Part shown: positions 37,339 to 45,636 of the stretch, piece after piece
Numbering within the stretch: position 1 is the first letter of the stretch
How the letters are laid out: every line of letters starts with the position of its first letter
From: JAYKGU01 sp035285585
Lineage (GTDB): Bacteria; Cyanobacteriota; Cyanobacteriia; CAKZMO01
Reading direction: 5' to 3'
Assembly: GCA_035285585.1 (NCBI GenBank)
Contig: JAYKGU010000315.1
Span: 1 to 64,000, forward strand
DNA length: 64,000 nt
Translations under genes and position numbers: made by a program
Notes under the pieces: model-generated
The model's input: the letters and a program-made list of their open reading frames with translations, nothing else
Told to the model about the DNA's origin: nothing
Database searches by the model: none

Positions 37339-38571
37339 TCAGGCGATCGCCACCGCTCCTTTCAGCTCAAAGATTTTCTCAATGACGTCTGAGACCACCT
37401 TGTCAGGGGTCGAGGCTCCCGACGTGACGCCGACGGCGATCGCACCATCGGGCAGCCAGTTCTCCTGAATCGCCAGGTCTTGCTGGAGGGGCTTGTGCTC
37501 GATGCGATTGTCTGGCCCGATGCGATCGGCGCTGTCGATGTGGTAGGAGGGAATGCCGTACTCAATGGCGATTTCCTGGAGGTGGGTGGTGTTGGAGGAG
37601 TTGTAGCCGCCGATGACCACCATCAGGTCCAAGTCTTTCTTCACCAGGTCATACATGGCGTCCTGCCGCTCCTGGGTGGCGTCGCAGATGGTGTTGAAGC
37701 TCATGAAGTGGTCGTTGAGTGCCGTGGGGCCGTACTTCTGCATCATGGTGCGCTCAAACAGCTTGCCAATCTGCTCCGTCTCCCCCTTGAGCATGGTGGT
37801 CTGGTTGGCGATGCCGATTTGCACCAGGTCGCGATCGGGGTCAAAGCCGGGGGAGCAGGCTTTGCGGAAGGTGGCCATGAATTCGTCCCGCCGCTGCTGC
37901 CGTTCTTCTGGAGAGTCCCCAGGGCTGAGGATGTAGTCGCACACGTACTGGGCCTGCTTCAGGTTGAGGACGATCAGGTAAGTCCCGGCGAAGGAGCTGG
38001 TGGCCACCGTCTCCTCATGGTTGTATTTGCCGTGGATGATGGAGGTGTAGCTTTTTTTCTTGTGCTTCTCCACCGAGTTCCATACCTTGGCCACCCAGGG
38101 ACAGGTGGTATCGACGATGGTGCACTGGCGATCGCTCAAAAGCTGCATTTCCTGGACGCTGGCCCCAAAGGCGGGCAGGATTACCACATCGCCCTTGCTG
38201 ACACCGGAAAAGTCCTTCTCGTTGTCCTTCACTTCGATAAACTCGACCCGCATGTCCCGCAGCCGCTGGTTCACCGAGGGATTGTGGATAATCTCATTGG
38301 TAATCCAGATGCGCTCGGTGGGAAAATGCTGCCGGGTTTCGTAGGCCATGGCCACCGCCCGCTCCACGCCCCAGCAGAACCCAAAGGCTTCCGCCAGGTG
38401 AATGGTCACGTCGCCCCTGGTGAGGGTGTAGTGGTGGTCGCGGATCTGCTGGATGAGGCTGCTCTGGTACTCCGCATTCATCACAGTGGAGATTTCTGCC
38501 TCGTGGCCGAACCCTTTGCGGTGATAGTTTTCCGACTGATTGAGCGATCGCTTGAAGGCTTTTGTGTCCAT
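37339..38571 (-). CDS. ispH: 4-hydroxy-3-methylbut-2-enyl diphosphate reductase
   Basis: IspH catalyses the last step of the MEP isoprenoid pathway, making IPP and DMAPP from HMBPP with a 4Fe-4S cluster. The three cluster cysteines are in FGFCWGVERAVAMA, DTTCPWVAKVW and NTICDATQERQDA. The protein begins MDTKAFKRSLNQSENYHRKG and has the roughly 400-residue length of the cyanobacterial and plant type, longer than E. coli IspH. The ATG at 38571 gives 410 residues; the open frame continues 75 bases upstream, but those residues do not belong to the family. Confidence 0.96.
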   Translation of the reverse strand: MDTKAFKRSLNQSENYHRKGFGHEAEISTVMNAEYQSSLIQQIRDHHYTLTRGDVTIHLAEAFGFCWGVERAVAMAYETRQHFPTERIWITNEIIHNPSVNQRLRDMRVEFIEVKDNEKDFSGVSKGDVVILPAFGASVQEMQLLSDRQCTIVDTTCPWVAKVWNSVEKHKKKSYTSIIHGKYNHEETVATSSFAGTYLIVLNLKQAQYVCDYILSPGDSPEERQQRRDEFMATFRKACSPGFDPDRDLVQIGIANQTTMLKGETEQIGKLFERTMMQKYGPTALNDHFMSFNTICDATQERQDAMYDLVKKDLDLMVVIGGYNSSNTTHLQEIAIEYGIPSYHIDSADRIGPDNRIEHKPLQQDLAIQENWLPDGAIAVGVTSGASTPDKVVSDVIEKIFELKGAVAIA

Positions 38572-38646
38572 GCCCATTCCTACTTCAGCATTGCAAACCG
38601 GGGTTGCTCTTAGCCTACCAAAACATTTCACCCCAAGTCCGCCCAA

Positions 38647-39645
38647 TTAGCTCTGATCCAGCGCCAGTTGCTCAAAGAGTTGCAGGGCCGAGGTCCACAC
38701 GAGGTAGCCGTTGCGGTTGAGGTGCAGTCCATCGGTGGTAAGGTCGAGCCGGAGGTTGCCGTCGGCATCACTGAACAGGGGATACAGATCCAGGAAATCG
38801 GCCCCTTCCTGACGGGCGATCGCCGCCAGTTCCCGATTCAGGTTCCGGATGCGCTGGTTGGGAATGGCCAGCAGCCGCTCCTTCCCCTCCCAGCTTGACT
38901 CCTCTCCGGCGTGGGGCAGCACCGACTGCACCACAATCGCCGCATCGGGGTGCTGCTCGCGGAGTTCCTGGATAATGGCCCGCTGATTCGCCAGAATCGT
39001 GGCATCCGTCACCTCCCGCAGCATGTCGTTGATGCCAATCATCACGAAAATCGTGTCGGGCTGGGTGCGGTCGATTAGATCCAGTCGCTTCAGCAGGCCT
39101 GCCGTTCCCTCCCCAGAGATGCCCTGGTTCAGCCAGGTTTGGGACGGGGGCAGTAGCTCGCTGGGGAACCACAGGCTGATGGAGTCTCCCATGAGAATGC
39201 TCAAATTGTCCGGCGCTTCATTGGCGATCGCCCGCGCTTCCGTCTCCAGCAGAGCAACCCACTCGTCATAGCTCAAGTCGAGCCGTGGCCCCAGTGCCGG
39301 GGGGGGTAGGTCAGGGGAATCGTCTGAGGCAAGCTGGCTAGAAGCAGACGACTCCGCCAGGGACAATGGCGCATTAGAGGTCATCGCCTGGACTTCCGGT
39401 GGACTGACTTCACCTGCGATCGCCCGAGTTGAGGGGCTAGGGGGGCGGGGGCGATCGCGCCAACCCAGCACCAGCACCAGGGCAAGCAGCACCGCATTGA
39501 CCCCCAGGGAGACATAGCACCAGGCTGGCAGCACGTACACATGGGGAGAATGGACCGCAAATCGAATCGACCGCGCCGTTGTGCGACGGAGGTGATCGAA
39601 GTGGCGATCGCCCAGCCGTTTGTCTTGCTGAACCTTATCTACCAC
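38647..39645 (-). CDS. Membrane-anchored SGNH/GDSL hydrolase
   Basis: This 332-residue protein has one N-terminal membrane segment (YVSLGVNAVLLALVLVLGW), a Pro/Ser-rich linker to about residue 125, and an SGNH esterase domain. The four blocks are visible: MGDSISLWF (nucleophile Ser), NQGISGEGT (Gly), MIGINDML (Asn) and TTDGLHLNRNGY (Asp/His). It probably acts as a periplasmic or thylakoid-lumen-facing esterase or O-deacetylase; the substrate is unknown. It is upstream of ispH in the same direction with a 75-base gap. Confidence 0.9.
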   Translation of the reverse strand: MVDKVQQDKRLGDRHFDHLRRTTARSIRFAVHSPHVYVLPAWCYVSLGVNAVLLALVLVLGWRDRPRPPSPSTRAIAGEVSPPEVQAMTSNAPLSLAESSASSQLASDDSPDLPPPALGPRLDLSYDEWVALLETEARAIANEAPDNLSILMGDSISLWFPSELLPPSQTWLNQGISGEGTAGLLKRLDLIDRTQPDTIFVMIGINDMLREVTDATILANQRAIIQELREQHPDAAIVVQSVLPHAGEESSWEGKERLLAIPNQRIRNLNRELAAIARQEGADFLDLYPLFSDADGNLRLDLTTDGLHLNRNGYLVWTSALQLFEQLALDQS

Positions 39646-39766
39646 GGGTTAGCTACCTACTGCCGAAAGCCATCAAGATAGAGTGTATCTGAAATTCTTG
39701 CCATGTCCAGGCTGTAAGTAGGTCAGCACAATTAAATTCATGTTAGAAAACCGGGGGAGGTTAAGC

Positions 39767-39783
39767 AAAAACCGCCAGGCGGT
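39767..39783 (-). terminator. Probable terminator of amt
   Basis: Read on the minus strand, a GC-rich stem (ACCGCC with GGCGGT) is followed by TTTT, about 95 bases after the amt stop. Confidence 0.65.
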
Positions 39784-39876
39784 GGTTACACCAGACCCAG
39801 CGGTGAGATAAACCTAGACGATGGATAGAAAATTACTCAGTCAAACCACCGATACCAGGATAACGAGACCCAAAGC

Positions 39877-41403
39877 CTATGGAGTCGAGGTCATCCCCGA
39901 ATGGCTGGTAATACTCGCAGCAGGCATCCCAGCCGCACCACTCGCGTCTTTAACAAAACCGCTGTAAGCTTCCATGCCATGCTCAGCAATATCGAGGCCC
40001 ATCAGCTCGTCTTCCTGAGAAACGCGAATGCCTACAGTAGCCCGGAGGACACCCCAGAAGATGGCAGAAGCGATGACGGTAAAGGCACCAATCGCCACGA
40101 TACCGAGAATCTGGGAGCCAAGCTGGGCAAAGCCACCGCCGTAGAGCAAGCCGCTCTCCGTATTGAACAACCCAACGGCCAGAGTTCCCCAAACGCCGCA
40201 GACGAGGTGAACCGAAAGAGCGCCGACGGGGTCATCAACTTTAATGCTGTCAAAGAAGAATACAGAAAAGACCACGATAATACCAGCAATCAAGCCGATA
40301 ATCACGGATCCAAGATAGTCAACGCCTGCACAGCCAGCCGTAATGCCGACCAGACCAGCCAGGATGCCGTTGATAATCATGGACAGGTCAGGCTTACCAG
40401 AGGTAACCCAGGAGGTGACTGTCGCAGCGATACCGCCTGCGGCGGCTGCCAGGTTGGTGGTCACCGCAATGAACGGAACAGCCTCAGATGCCGCTAGCTC
40501 AGAACCAGGGTTGAAGCCGAACCAGCCAATCCACAGAATCAGACAGCCCAACATGGACAGGCTCAGGTTGTGACCGGGGAGGGCCGTAGGCTGACCGTCC
40601 TGATACTTACCAATCCGGGGGCCAAGGAAGATGGCACCCACCAGCGCTGCCCAACCGCCAACTGAGTGGACTACGGTGGAGCCTGCAAAGTCAGAGAAGC
40701 CGACGCCGCCCAACCAACCATTACCACTCCAGACCCAGTGTCCCGTGATGGGGTAAGCGATTCCGGTTAGCAGGACGCTGAAGACCAGGAAGGCAACGAA
40801 GTGAACCCGCTCAGCTACAGCACCGGAAACGATCGTCGCAGCGGTAGCGGCAAAGGCAACCTGGAACAGGAAAAATACAGACACAGGTAGCCCTGCGGGG
40901 AAGGGGTCTAACCCATAGGCAGCAGAGTCGCCGGTCAGGAACCAGCCACCACCACCGATAAAACCACCGCCGCCACCAAACATGATCGAGAAGCCGATCG
41001 CCCAAAAAGCAATGGTCGCTAAGGCGAAGACAATCAGGTTTTTGGAAAGAATGTTGACGGCATTTTTCTGGCGACAAAAACCAGTTTCTAACATGCCGAA
41101 GCCCGCGTTCATGAAGATCACGAGCACCGAGGCAACAGTAATCCAAATAGCGTCAAGTACGCCTTTGACATATTCAGGGGTTATTGCTTCCTCCTGGGCA
41201 GAGGCCGCCAGGCCAACAGCACCTACGATGAGAAAAGCCAGGGGAGCACACGCCGCCCATTTCCAAGACGACTTGGAAAGCATTCCTGCCATTTTGCCAA
41301 ATGCAATTTCAGGCGTAGACCATGAGGCCAGACCCGTCGCTTTCGCGCGCTTGCCTCTTCCTTTCAAACGTTTCTTGCTGAGCACAATTTTAGACATCAT
41401 CAC
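39877..41403 (-). CDS. amt: Ammonium transporter
   Basis: This 508-residue Amt/Mep/Rh transporter moves ammonium into the cell. After a basic N-terminal stretch and a signal-like hydrophobic segment ending AASAQEE come eleven transmembrane helices. Family hallmarks are MNAGFGMLETGFCRQKNA, GGVGFSDFAGSTVVHSVGG, ILWIGWFGFNPGS and DPVGALSVHLVCGVWGT, which holds the second pore histidine. The C-terminal cytoplasmic tail (GIRVSQEDELMGLDIAEHG) is the regulatory segment contacted by PII proteins. An exact NtcA box lies 107 bases upstream, as expected for nitrogen-controlled amt1. The first ATG pair at 41398-41403 is used; a later Met would shorten the basic leader. Confidence 0.95.
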   Translation of the reverse strand: MMMSKIVLSKKRLKGRGKRAKATGLASWSTPEIAFGKMAGMLSKSSWKWAACAPLAFLIVGAVGLAASAQEEAITPEYVKGVLDAIWITVASVLVIFMNAGFGMLETGFCRQKNAVNILSKNLIVFALATIAFWAIGFSIMFGGGGGFIGGGGWFLTGDSAAYGLDPFPAGLPVSVFFLFQVAFAATAATIVSGAVAERVHFVAFLVFSVLLTGIAYPITGHWVWSGNGWLGGVGFSDFAGSTVVHSVGGWAALVGAIFLGPRIGKYQDGQPTALPGHNLSLSMLGCLILWIGWFGFNPGSELAASEAVPFIAVTTNLAAAAGGIAATVTSWVTSGKPDLSMIINGILAGLVGITAGCAGVDYLGSVIIGLIAGIIVVFSVFFFDSIKVDDPVGALSVHLVCGVWGTLAVGLFNTESGLLYGGGFAQLGSQILGIVAIGAFTVIASAIFWGVLRATVGIRVSQEDELMGLDIAEHGMEAYSGFVKDASGAAGMPAASITSHSGMTSTP

Positions 41404-41818
41404 TGGACGTTCCTATTAATTACCATCGAGCAGCAAACCCACTCGGGCTGTTTCGAGTCTCACAAACCAGGAGGAGCGATTAGAAGGAACCAGAATCTAC
41501 AAAGCGGAAGTAGCCTGCACTACAGGATTTAAAATTCATACCACAGCCTGATTAGTTTGGAAACAAGTACCCAAGCAGCTTTCAGGTGCTCTCAAATCCC
41601 ACTAAAAACAAGCGGCAGAGCATATTGCCGACCGATTAAAGTCAGCGCCGTGGAACAAACCTGCACCGCTAAACTGTGTGACCTATTTGTAGAAACGATT
41701 GCACCAGTAATACGATGTGTCTTCTGTATAAGAGAATACCATTCTCCACAAGAGCACGGGGATGAGTCGAAATTCTGGGGCTTAAAACCCCCACTGAGAC
41801 GCTTTAAGGACAGTTCGA
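41404..41818. other. Intergenic region upstream of amt
   Basis: About 415 bases lie between amt and the cupin gene stop. They contain the NtcA box. Two open frames on opposite strands (near 41560-41850) overlap each other and look non-coding. Confidence 0.55.
41510..41523 (-). promoter_or_regulatory. NtcA-binding box of amt
   Basis: GTAGCCTGCACTAC matches GTA-N8-TAC exactly. It lies 107 bases upstream of the amt ATG. A clear TAN3T -10 box at the canonical 22-base distance was not found. Confidence 0.75.
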
Positions 41819-42178
41819 CTAGAAAATAACTTCGTCTTCTTTCCGCCATGCCGGATCAACAATGCAGAGAAAGATTAAATCTTCTTCACCGCAGTTGCGA
41901 ATGAACTGACGAGCATGGGGCGGAATGTAAACTGCGTCGCCTGGTTCAACAATTTTTTGTTCCTCGTCAATGGTCATTTCTCCCTGACCCTGCAGAATGT
42001 AGTACACCTCAGAGGTGGTTAAGGCGTGGGGAGTCGAGGATTGCCCCATCGCTACCACCGCGTGGGCAAGGCTGTAGCGCAGATCAATCGGTTGTTTGTC
42101 GGGATGGAGAAGCTCTCGCAGGCGAGTGCTGTCTCCCGCCACAAACTCAGCACAATCCTGTAATCGTTGAACGAGCAT
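41819..42178 (-). CDS. Cupin domain protein
   Basis: This 119-residue single-domain cupin has motif 1 around TPHALTTSEVYYILQGQGEM (His and Glu ligands) and motif 2 around PGDAVYIPPHARQFIRN, where Gln stands in the position of the usual second-motif histidine. It may therefore bind metal poorly or use a different ligand set. Function in this group ranges from sugar isomerases to sensors and is not predictable. The ATG at 42178 leaves 16 bases to the upstream gene, suggesting cotranscription; the longer in-frame start would overlap that gene. Confidence 0.88.
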   Translation of the reverse strand: MLVQRLQDCAEFVAGDSTRLRELLHPDKQPIDLRYSLAHAVVAMGQSSTPHALTTSEVYYILQGQGEMTIDEEQKIVEPGDAVYIPPHARQFIRNCGEEDLIFLCIVDPAWRKEDEVIF

Positions 42179-42194
42179 TTGAGTGACCCCATGA

Positions 42195-42533
42195 CTAGCG
42201 ATCGCAATAAGCAGGCAACCGGGACGCTTCGACAGGCTCAAAATCAGGGCAGTTAATCGCCGCTTCTGAAAGGGCAATGGTGGGTCGGACGGGACACTTC
42301 AGGTGATAGTCTCCTGTGAAATATTGACAATCAGCGCAGGGAATTTTGTGCATCCGCTTCGCCCTGGATACCCCGTCCCGGACAGCCGACCACATACTCC
42401 AGGCCAACAGTAAAAGCAGCCCCCACGCCGCCACAAAGCAAATGGGCACCAGAGCCGGTTGAACAAACTCGATCAGATGTCGCAGAAAGTTGAAAAAGGT
42501 TGCCAGTACCTGGTTAACCATGTCGCTACTCAT
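42195..42533 (-). CDS. Uncharacterised single-span protein with cysteine cluster
   Basis: The product has about 112 residues. A hydrophobic helix (ALVPICFVAAWGLLLLLAW) is followed by a basic stretch and a compact cysteine module: CADCQYF, then YHLKCPVRP, then AAINCPDF. Four cysteines in this spacing suggest a metal site (inference). It resembles short conserved cyanobacterial membrane proteins without known role. A GAGGAA sequence sits upstream of the ATG at 42533; a longer in-frame start lies at 42557. Confidence 0.78.
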   Translation of the reverse strand: MSSDMVNQVLATFFNFLRHLIEFVQPALVPICFVAAWGLLLLLAWSMWSAVRDGVSRAKRMHKIPCADCQYFTGDYHLKCPVRPTIALSEAAINCPDFEPVEASRLPAYCDR

Positions 42534-43156
42534 CAAAATATAGTTCCTCGAAAACATAATGCGGGCTGAAGGTTTTTAGGGAGATTTTTAATATCAAAGC
42601 CTGTCGTTATTTCTTAATTTTTTCTTGCTTTAAAGAATATGTAAGACAAAGACAAAGGTTTAGATGTGCGATCGCTCAACGCTTAGTTACTGCATCTAAA
42701 CAGGTCAGCTTTATTCCCACTAAAATTCATTATTTAAATTTTATTGTTCAATCGCTAATCCTACTGGCTCAGATTGTTAAACTTCCCTAACTTTTGTTGC
42801 AAATCTTTTATTTTCGTCCTTGAAGCGCCTACCCGAAAACCCCCTCAGTTTTTTGGCAGCCAAAACTTCAAGCGCTTTGTTGGATAGGTTCCAAAGGAGA
42901 AGGTTAACCGGGCGATCGCTTCGCCAATTCTCCCCCAGTCGCCACAAAATAGCTGCAGATACAAGGTACTCCATCCAAAATCCCCTGAGCACCTCCAAAA
43001 GGCAGAATCACAGGGCAATTGACGACAGCACAGTGGAGGTTTGGGAAAGGGCATTTTGGAAAAAGATCTAAACTCCGACCGGAAAACCGGGGTTTATGGC
43101 ATCATAAGGGGCAGGATAGATGTTTACGCTATTTCAAACCTAGAGGAAACGACACC
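42534..43156. other. Intergenic region before the peroxiredoxin gene
   Basis: This stretch of about 620 bases is AT-rich in its left part. Short open frames on both strands near 42780-43070 overlap each other and have no recognisable domain or ribosome binding site. I see no gene here; promoters for both flanking genes should lie inside. Confidence 0.55.
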
Positions 43157-43795
43157 ATGACACTTCAGTTAGGGGACACCGTCCCAAACTTTACTCAGCA
43201 ATCATCCGAGGGAGAAATCAACTTCTACGACTGGGCAGGCGATAGCTGGGTTGTCCTGTTCTCCCACCCCGCCGACTATACGCCTGTTTGCACCACCGAG
43301 TTGGGCGAAGTTGCCAGGCTCAAGCCCGAATTCGACAAGCGAAATGCCAAGGTAATCGCCCTCAGCGTAGATGATGCTGAATCCCACATGGGCTGGATTA
43401 ATGACATCAACGAAACCCAAAAAACCTCGGTTAACTATCCGATTCTGGCGGACAACGATAAGCAGGTTTCTGAGCTGTATGGCATGATTCACCCCAATGC
43501 CAACGCATCGCTGACAGTGCGCACGGTATTCGTAGTTGATCCCAACAAAAAGCTGCGCCTGACCCTCACCTATCCCCCCAGCACGGGCCGCAATTTTGAG
43601 GAAATTTTGCGCGTTATTGATTCACTACAGTTGACCGACAACTTCAGTGTCGCTACCCCTGTTAACTGGAAAGATGGCGATGACTGTGTAATCGTACCGT
43701 CGCTCAAAGATCCTGAGGTATTAAAGGAAAAATTCCCCAAGGGCTACACCGAAGTAAAGTCTTATCTACGGATGACGCCACAGCCCAACAAATAA
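43157..43795 (+). CDS. 1-Cys peroxiredoxin (Prx6 type)
   Basis: This 212-residue thiol peroxidase reduces hydrogen peroxide and organic peroxides. Cys45 in HPADYTPVCTTELG is the peroxidatic cysteine. The family's C-terminal arm (NWKDGDDCVIVPS, then FPKGYTEVKSYLR) is the Prx6 dimerisation region; no resolving cysteine of the 2-Cys type is seen. GAGGAAAC lies just upstream of the ATG, which decides this start over a longer open frame that begins at 43019. It stands alone and is followed by a hairpin terminator. Confidence 0.95.
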   Translation: MTLQLGDTVPNFTQQSSEGEINFYDWAGDSWVVLFSHPADYTPVCTTELGEVARLKPEFDKRNAKVIALSVDDAESHMGWINDINETQKTSVNYPILADNDKQVSELYGMIHPNANASLTVRTVFVVDPNKKLRLTLTYPPSTGRNFEEILRVIDSLQLTDNFSVATPVNWKDGDDCVIVPSLKDPEVLKEKFPKGYTEVKSYLRMTPQPNK

Positions 43796-43845
43796 CCCTT
43801 GAATGGGCAGATTAAGATAGGTCGCCTTAAGTAAACGCGACTGTT

Positions 43846-43888
43846 GTGGGGTGTACTTCCCGGTGGGAGGCGCACCCCGCTTGTTTTT
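43846..43888 (+). terminator. Rho-independent terminator of the peroxiredoxin gene
   Basis: A GGGGTG/CACCCC stem with an inner CTTCCC/GGGAGG pairing is followed by TTGTTTTT, about 50 bases after the stop. Confidence 0.8.
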
Positions 43889-43930
43889 CTGTGACCCGAT
43901 ATTCAGAGCTGTGAATTTAATAGGGTGAAA

Positions 43931-43968
43931 AACCTGTAGGGGCATGGAATTCCATGCCCCTACAGGTT
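43931..43968. repeat. 38-bp perfect palindrome
   Basis: The half-site AACCTGTAGGGGCATGGAA is followed immediately by its exact reverse complement. It is the longest member of the TAGGGGC/GCCCCTA family in the window and lies between the peroxiredoxin gene and ndhN. Confidence 0.92.
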
Positions 43969-44005
43969 AAATAATTACTGAGAATCCAACTTTACACTCT
44001 TAGGA

Positions 44006-44482
44006 TCAAGCCGCCGCCAGGGTTTGGGAAAGAGGCTGCCAGCGGAAGGTGCGATCGCCCCCCATTTCAACCACAACCTTAATCCGTGGCTCGATCTGCG
44101 GCAGGGCAGTCAAAAATTCTAGCTCCTGACGCGACAAAATCATGCCCTCCAGCAACCAGATCACCAGGCCCTTCGATTGGGGCGGGAGCTGCTCAAGCTG
44201 GTAAGTGGCCGCCGGGGGCAGGTAATAGCGGTAGCCCACTGCCGCCCCGGTACCGATATCTTTCTTTCCCAGGTGGGGTGGACGCACCCCATGGACATCA
44301 AGCAGGTAGGCAGAAACATCGCCCAATCCGCGCGATGCCAGATGCAACATGCCATATCCGGCTGCCCTCAGGCGACGCTGATAGCGCCCTTCGTACCCCC
44401 CTTCTAGAGGCACGTAGACCGCCAGGGCACCCGCACTTTCCAGATCTTTCGCAAACCTTTTACCGGTCACGATTAATGCCAT
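44006..44482 (-). CDS. ndhN: NAD(P)H-quinone oxidoreductase subunit N
   Basis: NdhN is one of the oxygenic-phototroph-specific subunits of the thylakoid NDH-1 complex, which supports cyclic electron flow and respiration. The 158-residue protein matches the family end to end: ALAVYVPLEGGYEGRYQRRL, RGLGDVSAYLLDVHGVRPPH, GAAVGYRYYLPP, YQLEQLPPQSKGL and KVVVEMGGDR. It is a peripheral protein without membrane helices. AAGGAG lies before the ATG at 44482; an in-frame TTG six bases earlier is less likely. Position next to the ribosomal superoperon, in divergent orientation, is common in cyanobacteria. Confidence 0.96.
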   Translation of the reverse strand: MALIVTGKRFAKDLESAGALAVYVPLEGGYEGRYQRRLRAAGYGMLHLASRGLGDVSAYLLDVHGVRPPHLGKKDIGTGAAVGYRYYLPPAATYQLEQLPPQSKGLVIWLLEGMILSRQELEFLTALPQIEPRIKVVVEMGGDRTFRWQPLSQTLAAA

Positions 44483-44717
44483 CGCCAACTTTCTCCTTAA
44501 AGGTGATTTCAGGCTGCTAACCCACCTACCCGGTATCCGGCAACCATGGCCCCGCCACAGTAGCGCCCCTTGGGCAGGTACTCAGCACCAATGATGTCAT
44601 ATTTAATATCGTCCAATATCGTTATCTTAAGACACGCAACCGGCACTTAAAGCACAAGGGGAAAAATGCCTCCCCTGACCCAGAGGTCAATATCCAGAGG
44701 TCAATATAGAGTTTCTT

Positions 44718-44884
44718 ATGCGGGTGGAGTACAGCATGAGACGCGCCTAGGAGATTTCCGTGAAAGCCCATACCGCCCGTAGGGTGCCGTATAGCCCAAG
44801 GGCATGGCTATCGCTAGAGCGAAGCGTAACGCACCGTGGGCTGGTAATTTCATTTCAAGAAATCACCCTACCCGCATCTCATGC
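44718..44884. repeat. 167-bp MITE-like inverted repeat
   Basis: ATGCGGGT and GCATGAGA on the left pair with ACCCGCAT and TCTCATGC on the right. Inside, GATTTC pairs with GAAATC. The centre holds the GCGTAACGCACCG core that also appears in the 26617 element. It is non-coding. Confidence 0.7.
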
Positions 44885-44981
44885 GATTGAAGCCACTCCA
44901 GGATTGTTAGAATAACCCTGGAGTGATTCCGAAATGGCCAGGGGATCCTTTGATCTAAAGTAGGGCCTCTTAAAATTCTTG

Positions 44982-45010
44982 TGGACAATCGCTCTAGATT
45001 TATCTATACT
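44982..45010 (+). promoter_or_regulatory. Sigma-70-like promoter for the ribosomal superoperon
   Basis: TGGACA (44982-44987), a 17-base spacer, and TATACT (45005-45010); each box differs from consensus at one base. It would give a leader of about 620 bases before rplC. Confidence 0.65.
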
Positions 45011-45035
45011 GTTTAATCGTGGCTAATCCAATCCT

Positions 45036-45074
45036 GGCTGATTGGTTCGGCTGGTTGGTTTGGCTGACTGGTTT
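45036..45074. repeat. Three-copy 13-bp tandem repeat in the rplC leader
   Basis: GGCTGATTGGTTC, GGCTGGTTGGTTT and GGCTGACTGGTTT follow directly on each other, starting about 20 bases after the predicted transcription start. Confidence 0.8.
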
Positions 45075-45160
45075 GATTGATTTTACTTTGATTGATTAGC
45101 GACGTTGATCGGGCGCAGTTCAAATTTGGCTGCTCCTGCCAAACTTGCTCCCTCAGGTTT

Positions 45161-45192
45161 AACCAGGGCTTTCAGTAAAGCTCAGCCTGGTT
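45161..45192 (+). promoter_or_regulatory. Hairpin in the rplC leader
   Basis: AACCAGG pairs with CCTGGTT and, inside it, GCTTT pairs with AAAGC around a CAGT tetraloop; TCAG forms a bulge. It is a plausible regulatory or stabilising structure. Confidence 0.45.
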
Positions 45193-45636
45193 GCCTAATT
45201 GCTCAGGAGCACTGAATGTAGTGGCTGTAAAGGATACTCAGTGGAGGGCGATCGCGCCTATCTGCTAAAGTCCTAGCCCCATGCGTAGGTCTGTGTTGAA
45301 AGTGCCCCATACCTGGACTGAATACAGGCCGCAGGTGTGGCCTGGCTGGGAACCGTGCTGCTAAGGATTGGGGTTGCATTTCTGCGATCGCCCTCCAGGC
45401 AGACTATTTGCGACCAAAGGCGGAATGAGCGAAAGTTGCTCAAACGTCTTTGATCGCAGTGAGCTGATGCCGAATAAAGGCTTGGCTCGAGTTTAGTGTG
45501 GCTTAAGATTCCATTTTTTAGGCCCAGCTTTCTCCTCCAGATCGCAAAAGATCTTCTTTGTCTAAAAAGAGGAATCAGCTAGATCCGCAGGATCTGAACC
45601 AATGTACTGTTCGTATTAGAGGGAGACGTGACGATC

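Larger units (their letters stand above)
44483..45636. other. 1.15-kb divergent intergenic region before rplC
   Basis: No protein gene is supported. The left part holds a 167-bp inverted-repeat element. The right part, from about 44980, holds a sigma-70-like promoter, a three-copy tandem repeat and at least one good hairpin in what would be the rplC leader. All are listed separately. Confidence 0.65.

Noticed and set aside
41557..41849. Overlapping small frames on both strands upstream of amt
   Set aside because: They overlap each other, contain no domain, and the region is more likely the promoter area of amt.
42777..43071. Small frames on both strands before the peroxiredoxin gene
   Set aside because: There is no family similarity or good ribosome binding site, and the frames are mutually overlapping.
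45100..45140. tRNA-like T-loop sequence GTTCAAATT
   Set aside because: No acceptor, D or anticodon stem could be paired around it.
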